Shown here one piece after another: positions 1 through 9,294 of a stretch of 64,000 nt of DNA. The notes beneath the pieces were generated by a model that did no database searches, was not told where the DNA came from, and saw nothing but the letters and a program-made list of their open reading frames with translations. The translations under genes and the position numbers were made by a program. How positions within the stretch are numbered: position 1 is the stretch's first letter; each line of letters begins with the position of its first letter. This stretch comes from a candidate division KSB1 bacterium. Its GTDB lineage: Bacteria > Zhuqueibacterota > Zhuqueibacteria > Thermofontimicrobiales > Thermofontimicrobiaceae. The stretch spans positions 80,631-144,630 of the forward strand of contig JAPDPQ010000004.1 in assembly GCA_034506395.1 (NCBI GenBank), given 5' to 3'.

Positions 1-1
1 C

Positions 2-2500
2 ATGCTTGAACCACCACAATTTTCGCATCCGGCCGGATTATACGATCGCGCTCTGGTTCTGGAGCTGATCAGCACTACCCCAGGGGCGACCATCCATTAT
101 ACGCTTGATGGATCAATCCCAACTGAAGATTCGCCACAATATCAGCAGCCAATCGCCATCGACAAAACGACGGTGGTCCGAGCCAGAGCCTTCGCTCCCA
201 CCTGGCTTCCCAGCAGGGCCATAACCCAGACTTATATTGTGAATCAAAATTTCACGATCCCAATTATTTCGATCGCCACAGATCCGATGAACCTCTGGGA
301 TCATGAGACAGGCATTTACGTCTTTGGCGATCATGCCGATACACTGAACTATCCGTTTTGGGGGTCAAATTTCTGGCAAGATTGGGAACGTCCCATTCAT
401 ATCGAGTTTTTTGAGCCAGATGGAAAATTGGGATTTAGCATCGATGCCGGGGTACAGATCTTCGGATCGTGGAGTCGGCTTTATCCACAGAAATCGCTGG
501 CCGTGTTCGCCCGCAATCGCTATGGCGACGATGCCATCAATTATCAGATTTTTCCTGATAAACCAATCCAAGAATTTCAGTCCATTATTTTGAGGAATTC
601 TGGTCAAGATTGGGGCCGCACGATGTTCCGCGACGCGATGATGCATTATCTGGTCAAAGATTTGGACCTTGATGTCCAGGCTTACCGACCCGCAGTGGTT
701 TTCTTGAATGGCGAATTCTGGGGAATTCACAATATTCGTGAGAAGATGAGCGAACACTATCTGGCATCGAACCGCGGAGTCGACCCAGAAAATATCGATT
801 TCATCGAGCGGGATACCATGGTCATCAAGGGGAGCACCGATCATTACCGCCGCCTGCTCGATTACGTGGCCAATCACGATATGCGACTGGCTTCAAGCTA
901 TGACTATGTGAAGACCCAAATGGATGTGGAGAATTTCAATGACTACATGCTGACGGTCATGTTTTACGCGAATTCTGATTGGCCCTGGAATAATGTAAAA
1001 TGTTGGCGTCCCAGAACCCCACAAGGAAAATGGCGCTGGTTGCTCTATGATCTCGATTATGGATTTCACGGCGGCCATCTCGGGCCAGATGCCAACCTTT
1101 TTAGAGAAATTCGAAACCAAAAAAACGGAACAACGTTGTTGTTTTTCAAATTGCTGGACAATGAAGCGCATCGCAGGTTATTTGCCAACCAATTTGCGGA
1201 CCGTTTGAATAGTGTCTTCGAGCCAAGCCGCGTGATCGAGGTGATCAACCAATTCAAAGCTGGTATTGAGCCAGAGATGCCGAAGCATATCGCCCGCTGG
1301 AAAGGCTCTTTTGTTGGCCCTTGGTGGTTGGGAAAATCCATCGATTCCATGGAGGAATGGTACGGCCATATCCAAGTGCTGATCGATTTTGCACAGCGCC
1401 GGCCTGATTATGTTCGACAGCACATCATGAACGAGTTCAAACTCTGGGATGGAGTGGCTTTTGTCCAATTGAATGTCGTTCCAGCTAGCGCTGGCCGCAT
1501 TCGCATCAACAGCCTGATCCCCAGAGATTATCCATGGAGCGGCATCTATTTTATTGATCTACCAATCACACTAACCGCCATTCCCAAGCTCGGTTATCAG
1601 TTCAAAAAATGGATCGGCGCAAATCCGACAGATTCGTTGTCCATTTCGACCATGATCCAAAATGGCCAGGTGATAACCGCGGTTTTTGAGCCAACAGGAA
1701 TTTCTGCCGTGCCAGTGGTGATCAATGAGATCAATTATCAATCGTCACCAGCTTTTGACACAGAGGATTGGCTCGAGCTCCATAATTTTGGGGATACTGA
1801 GATTGATTTGTCTGGTTGGGTGCTGATGGATAGTAACGATGACCATCGGTTTACGTTTCCTGAAAATTGCATTATTCCAGCAAAAGGCTACTTCGTCATC
1901 TGTCGCAGCGCAGCGACTTTTAGGCGTTTTTTTCCCAAAGTATTGAATCAAACCGGTGATTTGGATTTTGGGTTTAGCAGTGAGGGCGAACTGCTTCGAT
2001 TGTACGATGCCGCAGGCCAATTGATCGATTCGGTTCATTACGGGGTAACTTATCCCTGGCCCGAAGCGGCTCGAGGCGAGGGCTATTCATTAGAGCTTCG
2101 CGATCCGAAACTAGATAATGGATTGCCGCAGAGCTGGTTGGCCTCGACCCGTATCGGCGGGACCCCAGGAACTGCCAATAGTGCGATTCAGACAAGAGTA
2201 GCAGCCTCATTGGGAATAGGGCTCCCCTTTGAATTGGCTCAAAATTATCCCAATCCGTTCAATGCGCAAACGACAATTCGCTTCTCCCTGCCCCAGGAAC
2301 AACGGGTGATTTTGAAAATTTTCAACATTCGTGGCGAGGAAGTGATGACGTTGATCGATGGAACACTGCTGGGAGGCCTTCACGAAATTCATTGGGACGG
2401 CAGGAATCGACTTGGCGAGAGGGTCCGATCTGGAATTTATTTTTGCTTGCTGATGGCTGGGCAGGAACATGAAGTGAGGAAAATGATTTTAATGGAATGA
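2..2500 (+). CDS. CotH-type / lamin-tail secreted protein with T9SS sorting domain (5'-partial)
   Basis: Surface or secreted protein, probably truncated by the window edge: an ATG lies at base 2, but there is no signal peptide and the protein begins inside a chitobiase-C-terminal-like Ig fold (residues ~1-80, with the TIHYTLDGSIPT signature). A CotH-kinase-like region follows (~86-470; FLNGEFWGIHNIREK near 234-248, typical of this family of spore-coat/protein-kinase-like folds). Then comes a lamin-tail domain (~570-690, starting VVINEINYQS). The C-terminal ~85 residues form a T9SS type A sorting domain with NYPNPFNAQTTIRF and a final basic strand. Secretion through the type IX system follows from family knowledge; a substrate for the CotH-like region cannot be inferred. 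The next gene is 147 bases downstream on the same strand. Confidence 0.85.
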   Translation: MLEPPQFSHPAGLYDRALVLELISTTPGATIHYTLDGSIPTEDSPQYQQPIAIDKTTVVRARAFAPTWLPSRAITQTYIVNQNFTIPIISIATDPMNLWDHETGIYVFGDHADTLNYPFWGSNFWQDWERPIHIEFFEPDGKLGFSIDAGVQIFGSWSRLYPQKSLAVFARNRYGDDAINYQIFPDKPIQEFQSIILRNSGQDWGRTMFRDAMMHYLVKDLDLDVQAYRPAVVFLNGEFWGIHNIREKMSEHYLASNRGVDPENIDFIERDTMVIKGSTDHYRRLLDYVANHDMRLASSYDYVKTQMDVENFNDYMLTVMFYANSDWPWNNVKCWRPRTPQGKWRWLLYDLDYGFHGGHLGPDANLFREIRNQKNGTTLLFFKLLDNEAHRRLFANQFADRLNSVFEPSRVIEVINQFKAGIEPEMPKHIARWKGSFVGPWWLGKSIDSMEEWYGHIQVLIDFAQRRPDYVRQHIMNEFKLWDGVAFVQLNVVPASAGRIRINSLIPRDYPWSGIYFIDLPITLTAIPKLGYQFKKWIGANPTDSLSISTMIQNGQVITAVFEPTGISAVPVVINEINYQSSPAFDTEDWLELHNFGDTEIDLSGWVLMDSNDDHRFTFPENCIIPAKGYFVICRSAATFRRFFPKVLNQTGDLDFGFSSEGELLRLYDAAGQLIDSVHYGVTYPWPEAARGEGYSLELRDPKLDNGLPQSWLASTRIGGTPGTANSAIQTRVAASLGIGLPFELAQNYPNPFNAQTTIRFSLPQEQRVILKIFNIRGEEVMTLIDGTLLGGLHEIHWDGRNRLGERVRSGIYFCLLMAGQEHEVRKMILME

Positions 2501-2647
2501 GGCTTAACTCGGGAAGTTGATCCAATTCTTCGGACTCATCCGTTCACCTCTCTGCGTTTGAAAGGAAAATTGCTTAACCTTAAACCTGTTTACGTAGCCA
2601 GATGGGTGCAAATTGTATCTAAGCATTATTTCGGAGGACCATTAAAT

Positions 2648-4714
2648 ATGAATTGCTCCAAATTTTCTGTCAAAATGATAAACTCATTTTTACTCCTGAT
2701 TTTGATTTTTCTTCCCTGGAGGAGCTTGGCGCAAATGACCATTATCAAACCGATCGACCTCTCCAGCGGGCTGATGGACAGCTCCATCCTGGTCAAAACA
2801 GATCCGGAGCTATCTTCTAATCTGATTCGAAAAATTTTTGATGGCAATCAACTCACGGAAGCTGCGCTCTTTACTTCCGATAGCTTGGTCGTTACATTAA
2901 AACTCATAAATCCAGTCGAGATTTCTCGGAGCAAAGTGTTCTTCTGGCATAATGGCAAATGGAGCTTAGAAACAGCCGAAACAGAAACCGATTTGCAAAA
3001 CAAAACTGGCTCTTATCGCATCCTTGTCAACAACGCTGACTTTTTCAGTTTTCAATGGGATTCGGTCTCATTTGAGACGATGAAACCCACATGGTTAAGG
3101 CTGAACGCCCGAAATTATGAGAGCAAGATGATGCTTATTGGCGAATGGCAACTGCTGACCACCCATAATCTCATCGGTCTGAAGATCATGCCTCAACCTT
3201 TGCGGCTCATTCCTGGAACATCGCTCAAGCTCAAAGTGAAAATCTATGACGATCGAGGCGTCCTTTATCCTTATACGCTCTCTGATCCGATCTACTGGAA
3301 TTCCGATAATCCAAATGTTGCAATTGTGGACGATGTAGGTTTAATCACTGGAATTGCCCTGGGCTCTGCGAATGTGATTGCCGCAACACCGAAATTGAAA
3401 GGGACCACGGCCGTGACTGTCGAGACCGATTTCACATCTCCCAAGGCCAAACCATTATATCGCAAAGTGGCGGTTGTGATCCAAGATCAGATCATCGACT
3501 TCACGCATAAGCGCCGAATCCATGAGGTGCGCGGTTGGAATGACCCGATGCGATACATCTATCAATTGATCGATACATTCAACGAAGTCAGCGATGGCGT
3601 GGTGCAATACCAGATTGCTGACGTTCGGAACGACCAGGTTGTTTTCAGCCGCATGGATGGAGAGTTCATGACGATCGATACCTTGGCTTATTTTTTCGGC
3701 TCCAATTCGCGGCTTTATGGGCGAGAAACGCCTGGGACGTTGCAATACATCGCTGAAATCGAGAACCGAGTCAAATTTGACTATAACGCGATGATCGATT
3801 ATTATGATTTTGCCAATAAGCGAAACATGGAAATGATTCATGAGGTCTGGGTGTATGCCTGGCCTTTTGCGGCGATGTACGAATCGCAACTGGTCGGCCC
3901 AAATGCATTCTGGTACAACTCCCCCCCACTGTCGCATCCTGGTTTGCAGAAGCAATTGCCTGTGATGGGCTGGAATTATGAACGAGACCTGGCCTGCGCT
4001 TTGGAGAGCTACGGACACCGCTCCGAAAGCGCCATCTCCCATGCTTTTGGTGGCTGGAACACGCGCTCGCCCAATCCAACCGACTGGGATATTTTCACGC
4101 GGATTGACAAGGATTTCCCTGGTATGGCTCACGTGGGAAGCATCCATTTTCCGCCCAATGGCTTACACGATTATGACTTCGCGAATCCGCGGTATGTGGT
4201 GACCTACGCTGATAATTGGAAACGCTACCCGATCATTTTAAATCAAACTCGAGTAATTAATGCCAGTGAATGGGGATTTTCGCATGAGGGTTACATGCGC
4301 TGGTGGTTCAATCACCTGCCGCGCTATGAAGGCGTGACAGATAGCATGCTGAATAATTGGTGGCACTATATCGTGGATTATGAGGGTGCGGTGGAACAGG
4401 CCAAGCGGCTGCTAACAAAGGTCACAAACGAAACTCCCCATGGCACTCCTCGACATTATCGATTGGAGCAAAACTATCCGAACCCTTTTAATCCTACGAC
4501 GAAGATTCGGTTTGAATTAGCCGCCGATCAGCAAGTTGTGGTGAAGTTGTATGACCTGTTGGGCAGAGAGGTGAAAACATTGTTGCATCAGTGGTATTCT
4601 TCTGGACGTCATGAGATCACTCTCGATGGCAGCGAATTAGCCAGTGGCATCTACTTCTATCGGATTCAGGCGGGAAGTTTTACGGCCACGAAGAAATGTA
4701 TTTTACTCAAGTAG
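2648..4714 (+). CDS. Secreted protein of unknown function with bacterial Ig-like (Big_2) domain and T9SS sorting domain
   Basis: I chose the ATG at 2648 because it has GGAGG 10 bases upstream and starts a good signal peptide (MNCSKFSVKMINSFLLLILI, cleavage near LAQ). The frame is open up to a TTG at 2558. The 688-residue product has a Big_2-like Ig domain (~185-258; it contains WNSDNPNVAIVDDVGLITGI). A ~340-residue middle region follows that I do not recognise, rich in Trp/Tyr/His with segments HEVWVYAWPF, ALESYGHRSES and HEGYMRWWFNHLPRYEG. The protein ends in a T9SS type A domain (NYPNPFNPTTKIRFEL). The His/Glu-rich middle could be an enzyme, but no known catalytic signature is evident. It converges with the HAD gene and the two overlap by 12 bases at their 3' ends. 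Confidence 0.85.
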   Translation: MNCSKFSVKMINSFLLLILIFLPWRSLAQMTIIKPIDLSSGLMDSSILVKTDPELSSNLIRKIFDGNQLTEAALFTSDSLVVTLKLINPVEISRSKVFFWHNGKWSLETAETETDLQNKTGSYRILVNNADFFSFQWDSVSFETMKPTWLRLNARNYESKMMLIGEWQLLTTHNLIGLKIMPQPLRLIPGTSLKLKVKIYDDRGVLYPYTLSDPIYWNSDNPNVAIVDDVGLITGIALGSANVIAATPKLKGTTAVTVETDFTSPKAKPLYRKVAVVIQDQIIDFTHKRRIHEVRGWNDPMRYIYQLIDTFNEVSDGVVQYQIADVRNDQVVFSRMDGEFMTIDTLAYFFGSNSRLYGRETPGTLQYIAEIENRVKFDYNAMIDYYDFANKRNMEMIHEVWVYAWPFAAMYESQLVGPNAFWYNSPPLSHPGLQKQLPVMGWNYERDLACALESYGHRSESAISHAFGGWNTRSPNPTDWDIFTRIDKDFPGMAHVGSIHFPPNGLHDYDFANPRYVVTYADNWKRYPIILNQTRVINASEWGFSHEGYMRWWFNHLPRYEGVTDSMLNNWWHYIVDYEGAVEQAKRLLTKVTNETPHGTPRHYRLEQNYPNPFNPTTKIRFELAADQQVVVKLYDLLGREVKTLLHQWYSSGRHEITLDGSELASGIYFYRIQAGSFTATKKCILLK

Positions 4715-5584
4715 CTGTGGAAACCATTCGCGCACCGCGTGGCTAAAGCCGCTTTCGGCATTACTCGCGGTGCATCGAAATTTATTTTTCAATTCAATTG
4801 GTGCATTTTCGACAACAAAACTATGCCCAGTCCAATTTAATAGATCCAGATCATTATAGTCGTTCCCGATTCCCAGCACCATTTCTCTTGGACAACCCAA
4901 TCGTTCGCAAAGCCAAGCAGTCGCGGTAGCTTTGGACACATTTTTGGGAAGTATCTCAACCCAAATTGATTTGCCATCTAACGCCGAGGTGGCACGAATA
5001 ACATTAAATTGGGGCAATTGGCATTTAATCTGATCATAAACTGTTACCCCATCTGGGATGATCACGACAAATTCACTACTAGCTCCAATGGTATCAATTG
5101 GTTGCTGGAGCGGAGCCGCAAAACCTTGGTAGATTTCGATGCGCCGCCAAAAATCGGGATTGGGTCTGACCTGAGAGTCAAAAAAAAGGAAATGATGGTT
5201 GTCCGGAATGGGCATCTGAATCATGAAATCCATCTTTAATTGAATGAGAAAGTTTGCAAGGAAGGCAGTCTCTGAAGCTGTTAATGATCGTTCTAACAAG
5301 ATTTCCTGCTGGGTCCAATCCATTACCCCCGCTCCAGAAGAGAAAATCAAATAATCAATCGGGAATTCGGTTGGCAGAACTTTATTAGCGGAATACACCG
5401 AGCGACCAGTCGCCACCACTCGATAAACATTTTTGGTTTTAAGCAATTGCAGCAATTGATAATCTTGCTCACTGATCCGATGATCTGGCCCTAACAAAGT
5501 TCCATCCAGATCCGAAACGACCATTATCAAAGGTTGGGATATCATATTTTCAAAAAATGACTTTTTGTACTGTTCACTTTTCAT
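4703..5584 (-). CDS. HAD superfamily (Cof-type, IIB) phosphatase
   Basis: Cytoplasmic haloacid-dehalogenase-type phosphohydrolase, 293 residues, the usual Cof-family length. Motif I is VVSDLDGTL, with nucleophile Asp25 and general acid Asp27. Motif II lies around RVVATGRS. The final acidic motif is GIGNDYNDLDLL (~239), followed by the typical ENAPIELKNKF segment. The large insertion between motifs I and III is the type IIB cap. Such enzymes dephosphorylate sugar phosphates, phosphoglycolate-like compounds or flavin precursors; the substrate cannot be read from sequence. The start is ATG with AGGTGG upstream; a second in-frame ATG 13 codons later is also possible. The gene is isolated and convergent with the preceding secreted-protein gene. 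Confidence 0.88.
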   Translation of the reverse strand: MKSEQYKKSFFENMISQPLIMVVSDLDGTLLGPDHRISEQDYQLLQLLKTKNVYRVVATGRSVYSANKVLPTEFPIDYLIFSSGAGVMDWTQQEILLERSLTASETAFLANFLIQLKMDFMIQMPIPDNHHFLFFDSQVRPNPDFWRRIEIYQGFAAPLQQPIDTIGASSEFVVIIPDGVTVYDQIKCQLPQFNVIRATSALDGKSIWVEILPKNVSKATATAWLCERLGCPREMVLGIGNDYNDLDLLNWTGHSFVVENAPIELKNKFRCTASNAESGFSHAVREWFPQLLE

Positions 5585-5982
5585 TTAGCCACCTAAAATC
5601 GATAAGCTATTTCATGTGCATTGGCTCGGCAAATTAATGAAATTTACCAAAAAAAGCAACTCATTTCTTCCCTTGCAGAACTTGGGTTATTTAAAATGAT
5701 CAATTTGCAAACGCGTGCAAGTTACTTTTGCGGATGCATGGGTCTGCTTGATTCTAATAAATATCTCGCTATGACATACCCGCCCCCATTTAACAATTGG
5801 CGTCTATCAAAAATTGACCAATCATTATGAATGAACCACTTGGATGAATCGAAACGAGAAGCCAGATATCTGCTTTTGATAATAATTTGGCAATTGAAAT
5901 AAATCAAACAATTGTCTTGCATTTAGCAATTTTTTTCATTATATTTTAGTCGAAAAATAAAAAAATTCGAGAGGAATGTTCG
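5585..5982. other. Intergenic region with divergent upstream regions of the HAD and CxxC-protein genes
   Basis: About 400 AT-rich bases separate two divergent genes. The right end carries the promoter at 5917-5945 described separately. Short open frames on both strands lack ribosome-binding sites and recognisable products, so I see no gene here. Confidence 0.6.
5917..5945 (+). promoter_or_regulatory. Sigma70-like promoter upstream of the CxxC protein gene
   Basis: TTGCAT at 5917-5922 and TATATT at 5940-5945 are separated by exactly 17 bases; the start codon at 5983 is 37 bases further on. Confidence 0.55.
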
Positions 5983-6420
5983 ATGAACAATTACGATATT
6001 GGCGATGAGGTTGAAGCCTACTGTGGCAAATGCAAGCTCGATACACTTCATATTGTAACTGCAGTATCAGATGATCAGATCGAAAAAGTCATGTGCAAAG
6101 TCTGCATGGGCTATCACCGCTATAAAATGCCACAAAGCGCTGCATCAATCGTTGCGTCCTCCAAAAATCGTAGCACGAAGACTGAACCAAAAGCCGTTCA
6201 GAAACGGGCGCGCCGCGACAAATGGACCAAGATCTTAGAAGATTTAGACTCAAATGTCGCGGTTGAATACTCGATGGAAAAAACCTATCAGCCGGAAACC
6301 CCCATTCATCATGAGATTTTCGGATTCGGTGTGGTCAAAAATATCATCGATAGCCGCAAAATCGAAGTGCTGTTTCGTGATGGCGAAAAAATTCTGGTCC
6401 AGAACTTCCACCGACCTTAA
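5983..6420 (+). CDS. Small zinc-ribbon-like protein of unknown function
   Basis: A 145-residue cytoplasmic protein preceded by GAGAGGAA. Two CxxC pairs near the N-terminus (CGKC at ~14-17 and CKVC at ~39-42) suggest one zinc-ribbon-type metal site. A basic, probably disordered linker (~50-80) leads to a C-terminal segment containing HEIFGFGVVKNIIDSRKIEV and ending LVQNFHRP. The latter resembles the short SH3-like 'HxxFGxGxV' module found at the C-terminus of UvrD-family helicases and in small proteins of other bacteria. The zinc ribbon plus this module suggests nucleic-acid or RNA-polymerase binding, but that is inference. It has its own promoter and converges with the GH38 gene, 9 bases apart. 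Confidence 0.75.
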   Translation: MNNYDIGDEVEAYCGKCKLDTLHIVTAVSDDQIEKVMCKVCMGYHRYKMPQSAASIVASSKNRSTKTEPKAVQKRARRDKWTKILEDLDSNVAVEYSMEKTYQPETPIHHEIFGFGVVKNIIDSRKIEVLFRDGEKILVQNFHRP

Positions 6421-6429
6421 TAAGACCTG

Positions 6430-9210
6430 CTAATCTCGTAGAACGACCTCTAGCGTAACGATCTTATTCTTGGTGACGTGTATGGATATTTTGTCCGCAT
6501 GAAATGCTGCTGGTGACAAATACTGCTCATTTAGATTTACGAATTTGGCACTTGCGATCGGCTTCCAAAAGCGAATGGTTCCCACCACCGTCTCTTCTGT
6601 TGGATTGAACACCCGCACAATTAGTCCTTTGCCTCGATCAGATTTTTTGATGGCGGAAAGTACCAATTGCTCTGGCTCAATCTGAACGAAAGCCATGGTA
6701 TTCGGCAAAGGGCCGTGGCTTCTTCCAGTCTGGTTGAGATGAAGTCGGAGGTTAAAGTTCAGCGCCTCGCGATAGACCTGACCAGTGTTCCAATTGCCCT
6801 GATAGGGATAAATGGCGTAATCGAATACAAAAGGTCGCAGGCATTGGCACATGATCTGGGTTTCGTCGGTCGCCACGTCTTCGGGATCAGCGCCGATGAT
6901 GGGAAACCGATAAGTGCGGAGCAATGTCAGTCCGATGGTTCGATCCTCATCCTCATGAACTGCGTACTCTGGCAGGCCAATATTTAAAATTGCCAATCCG
7001 CTCGTCCCATCTTCAATACCACAGAACATATATTGCGGATAGTAGGGCAGCATTGGCTCTTTCCAAGTGGAAGTATCCGGCAGATGGATGTCTCGCTCGG
7101 TTACATCGAAGTGGGTTTCTGAGTACGATCGATCGACGTGGCGATAACCAGATGGGAACATCACCCGCAGCTTATGATCGCGAATGGTATTATTGAATTC
7201 GGTGCGAATTTCCAGGCAGCGAGCACCTTTCTTGAGCGTAATGAACGAAGTGATCTTCACGGGCACCTTGTTTGGATTCCGCCGGCTGCGATCTTTCAGT
7301 GCATCGATGGGGACCATTAACATGGTTTCGACCTGGTACTGACCCAAAAGGGGACCATCATATCGCTTCGCAACGGTTGTAGCTGCCCCGATGCTGGTGA
7401 TAATTTCATCCTCGTCCGCCGGGCGATGGGTGGCATGATCGCCAACTTCAGAGCGATCTTCGAAATAGTGCAACCCCTGATACTCCCTTCCATTCTGCTT
7501 ATTCAATAAATCGATTCGTCCGTCAGGCAGAATCTCGGCGCGGAGGTATTCGTTTTCCAGCACATTGGCCTTTGGGGACATCGTCCCATAATTGATCTTA
7601 GGTCCCGATTGGGGCTTAATGATAAAAGTTTTGTAGCCCAAAGAAGGTACATCTGACAATGCGATTGCGCAGTGGACCCTTCTGGCTTTATACGGGATCG
7701 GAAATTCATAAGGATTCTTCACGATTGGTCCGAACGGATAACTTCGGAAAAATTGGGCTGACAACTCACGGCCATGTGGGTCCTCGACGCGAAACCAATG
7801 GGCGGCCGATTCCTCTGGCAGATCAATGACTGCTGTGACCACCTCATTCCTGACAAATTGGGTGGGATTGAAGGCGATCAAACATATGGCATCGGACGAG
7901 AGATGACGATTGTCGATATTTTTGACGATATGCGCCATAGCCCGACGGGACATATTATCTGCCAAATGTCGCACCTGCCGATGCCGATACTCAACATCCT
8001 CGTGCACCAGGTCGATGCTGCAACCAGCAATGCTGTCGTGGGATTGGTTGGCCAAAAGATTTTTCCACGCCAATTTCATCATTCCGCTTGGAAATTCCAT
8101 ACCCAATTGCTCGGCCAATGCGCACCACGTATCCGCATTCTTCTGCAATTTGTTTTCGCTCTGCCGATTTTGTTGCTTCAAGTACATCCGAGCGCTCAAC
8201 ATTCCTGGAAATAGGTTTTGCCAGAGGCCATCCACCATGGTGTAACGGAATTCGCCGCGCTTGACTTCCAGCTCTGGGGCTCGAGCCTTTACCGCTTGAA
8301 CATAATCATAAAATGAAGAATGCACATAGATATCCCCAGTATTAAGCGCATTTGCATGAGCGATAATTTCTGGGGTTCGCGGATAGGGATTCACCTGATC
8401 CATCCCATCGAGATAAAGCAATTGATCGCAAGTGGCATCCTTCACGGCATGGCTCTTGATTTCCTCCAGCGCTCGGGGCAAATTCTCCAAATAGAGATGC
8501 TCCAGATGTTTCCCCTCCAACAACCAATAATCAAATCCCTGGAATTCTTCATCGCAAGGATGAAACGGCAATTGGTCTTCGCTCCAGTGATAATCCCATT
8601 CAAACGGCCATTTGTTCAACGCCACAGGGCGATAAACATGCACATACCAGTTTGCTCGACCGTAAGGATTGACCGAACGCATTCCCATCACTCGACTTCC
8701 GTCCGGTGCTTCCCAAATGAACTCATGTTTGGTGACGCGATTGTTGTTACCGCGATAAAAGAAAATATGATCCAGCCCAAAGCCCTGATAAATTTGCGGC
8801 ATTTGCGATGACTGTCCGAAAGAGAAGGGGCTATAACCTGACCATTTCTTTCCCTCCCATGCCTCTGTGATCAGCATTCCCATCAAAAGATTTCGTACAA
8901 TGGATTCACCGCTGATCTCTGGCGTGTCTGGCAAGCAATACCATGGTCCGATTTGGATGCGACCTGCTTTGATGAGGCGCCTCAAATCTGGTTCTTTCTC
9001 CGGCTTGATCGCTAAATAATCTTCCAATGGTATGGTCTGAGAATCTAGCAAAAAATATTTGTAATCTGGATTGGTATCCAAAAGTTCGATTAAGCGGTCG
9101 AACATGTCGACCAGCAACATTCGAAATTCCTGAAAGGGATAGCGCCATTCTCGATCCCAGTGAGTGTGAGAGACGACATGAATGGTATAAGACTTGTTCA
9201 TTTGGGACAT
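6430..9210 (-). CDS. Glycoside hydrolase family 38 (alpha-mannosidase-like) protein
   Basis: A 926-residue protein with the GH38 architecture: N-terminal catalytic domain, three-helix middle domain and C-terminal beta-sandwich. The first zinc motif SHTHWDREW gives His17 and Asp19. The RIQIGPWYCLPDTPEISGES segment is typical, and NQSHDSIAGCSIDLVHED supplies the third zinc His. At the motif that normally reads PDxFG, this protein has YSPFSFGQSSQMPQI, with Phe129 (codon 8824-8826) in place of the Asp that serves as nucleophile and zinc ligand. There is no signal peptide, so it is probably cytoplasmic. The start ATG follows AGGAG. It may be a divergent mannoside hydrolase using another acid residue, or a catalytically altered member. 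Confidence 0.9.
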   Translation of the reverse strand: MSQMNKSYTIHVVSHTHWDREWRYPFQEFRMLLVDMFDRLIELLDTNPDYKYFLLDSQTIPLEDYLAIKPEKEPDLRRLIKAGRIQIGPWYCLPDTPEISGESIVRNLLMGMLITEAWEGKKWSGYSPFSFGQSSQMPQIYQGFGLDHIFFYRGNNNRVTKHEFIWEAPDGSRVMGMRSVNPYGRANWYVHVYRPVALNKWPFEWDYHWSEDQLPFHPCDEEFQGFDYWLLEGKHLEHLYLENLPRALEEIKSHAVKDATCDQLLYLDGMDQVNPYPRTPEIIAHANALNTGDIYVHSSFYDYVQAVKARAPELEVKRGEFRYTMVDGLWQNLFPGMLSARMYLKQQNRQSENKLQKNADTWCALAEQLGMEFPSGMMKLAWKNLLANQSHDSIAGCSIDLVHEDVEYRHRQVRHLADNMSRRAMAHIVKNIDNRHLSSDAICLIAFNPTQFVRNEVVTAVIDLPEESAAHWFRVEDPHGRELSAQFFRSYPFGPIVKNPYEFPIPYKARRVHCAIALSDVPSLGYKTFIIKPQSGPKINYGTMSPKANVLENEYLRAEILPDGRIDLLNKQNGREYQGLHYFEDRSEVGDHATHRPADEDEIITSIGAATTVAKRYDGPLLGQYQVETMLMVPIDALKDRSRRNPNKVPVKITSFITLKKGARCLEIRTEFNNTIRDHKLRVMFPSGYRHVDRSYSETHFDVTERDIHLPDTSTWKEPMLPYYPQYMFCGIEDGTSGLAILNIGLPEYAVHEDEDRTIGLTLLRTYRFPIIGADPEDVATDETQIMCQCLRPFVFDYAIYPYQGNWNTGQVYREALNFNLRLHLNQTGRSHGPLPNTMAFVQIEPEQLVLSAIKKSDRGKGLIVRVFNPTEETVVGTIRFWKPIASAKFVNLNEQYLSPAAFHADKISIHVTKNKIVTLEVVLRD

Positions 9211-9294
9211 GCATTACTCCTGTAAATTAGGAAGTTTTCAATAGCTTGGGAATTGAAGAATATGGTTATCGATAAGACAAGCAACGATTTCATT

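Noticed and set aside
3455..4147. 230-codon open frame on the minus strand inside the unknown secreted-protein gene
   Set aside because: It is antisense to a protein with clear signal peptide, Ig and T9SS domains, has no recognisable product, and has no independent ribosome-binding site.
5621..5922. Short open frames on both strands between the HAD gene and the CxxC-protein gene
   Set aside because: No ribosome-binding site, no recognisable protein, and one overlaps the promoter of the next gene.
7774..8214. 146-codon plus-strand frame within the GH38 gene
   Set aside because: Shadow of the GH38 coding sequence; no start signal and no recognisable domain.
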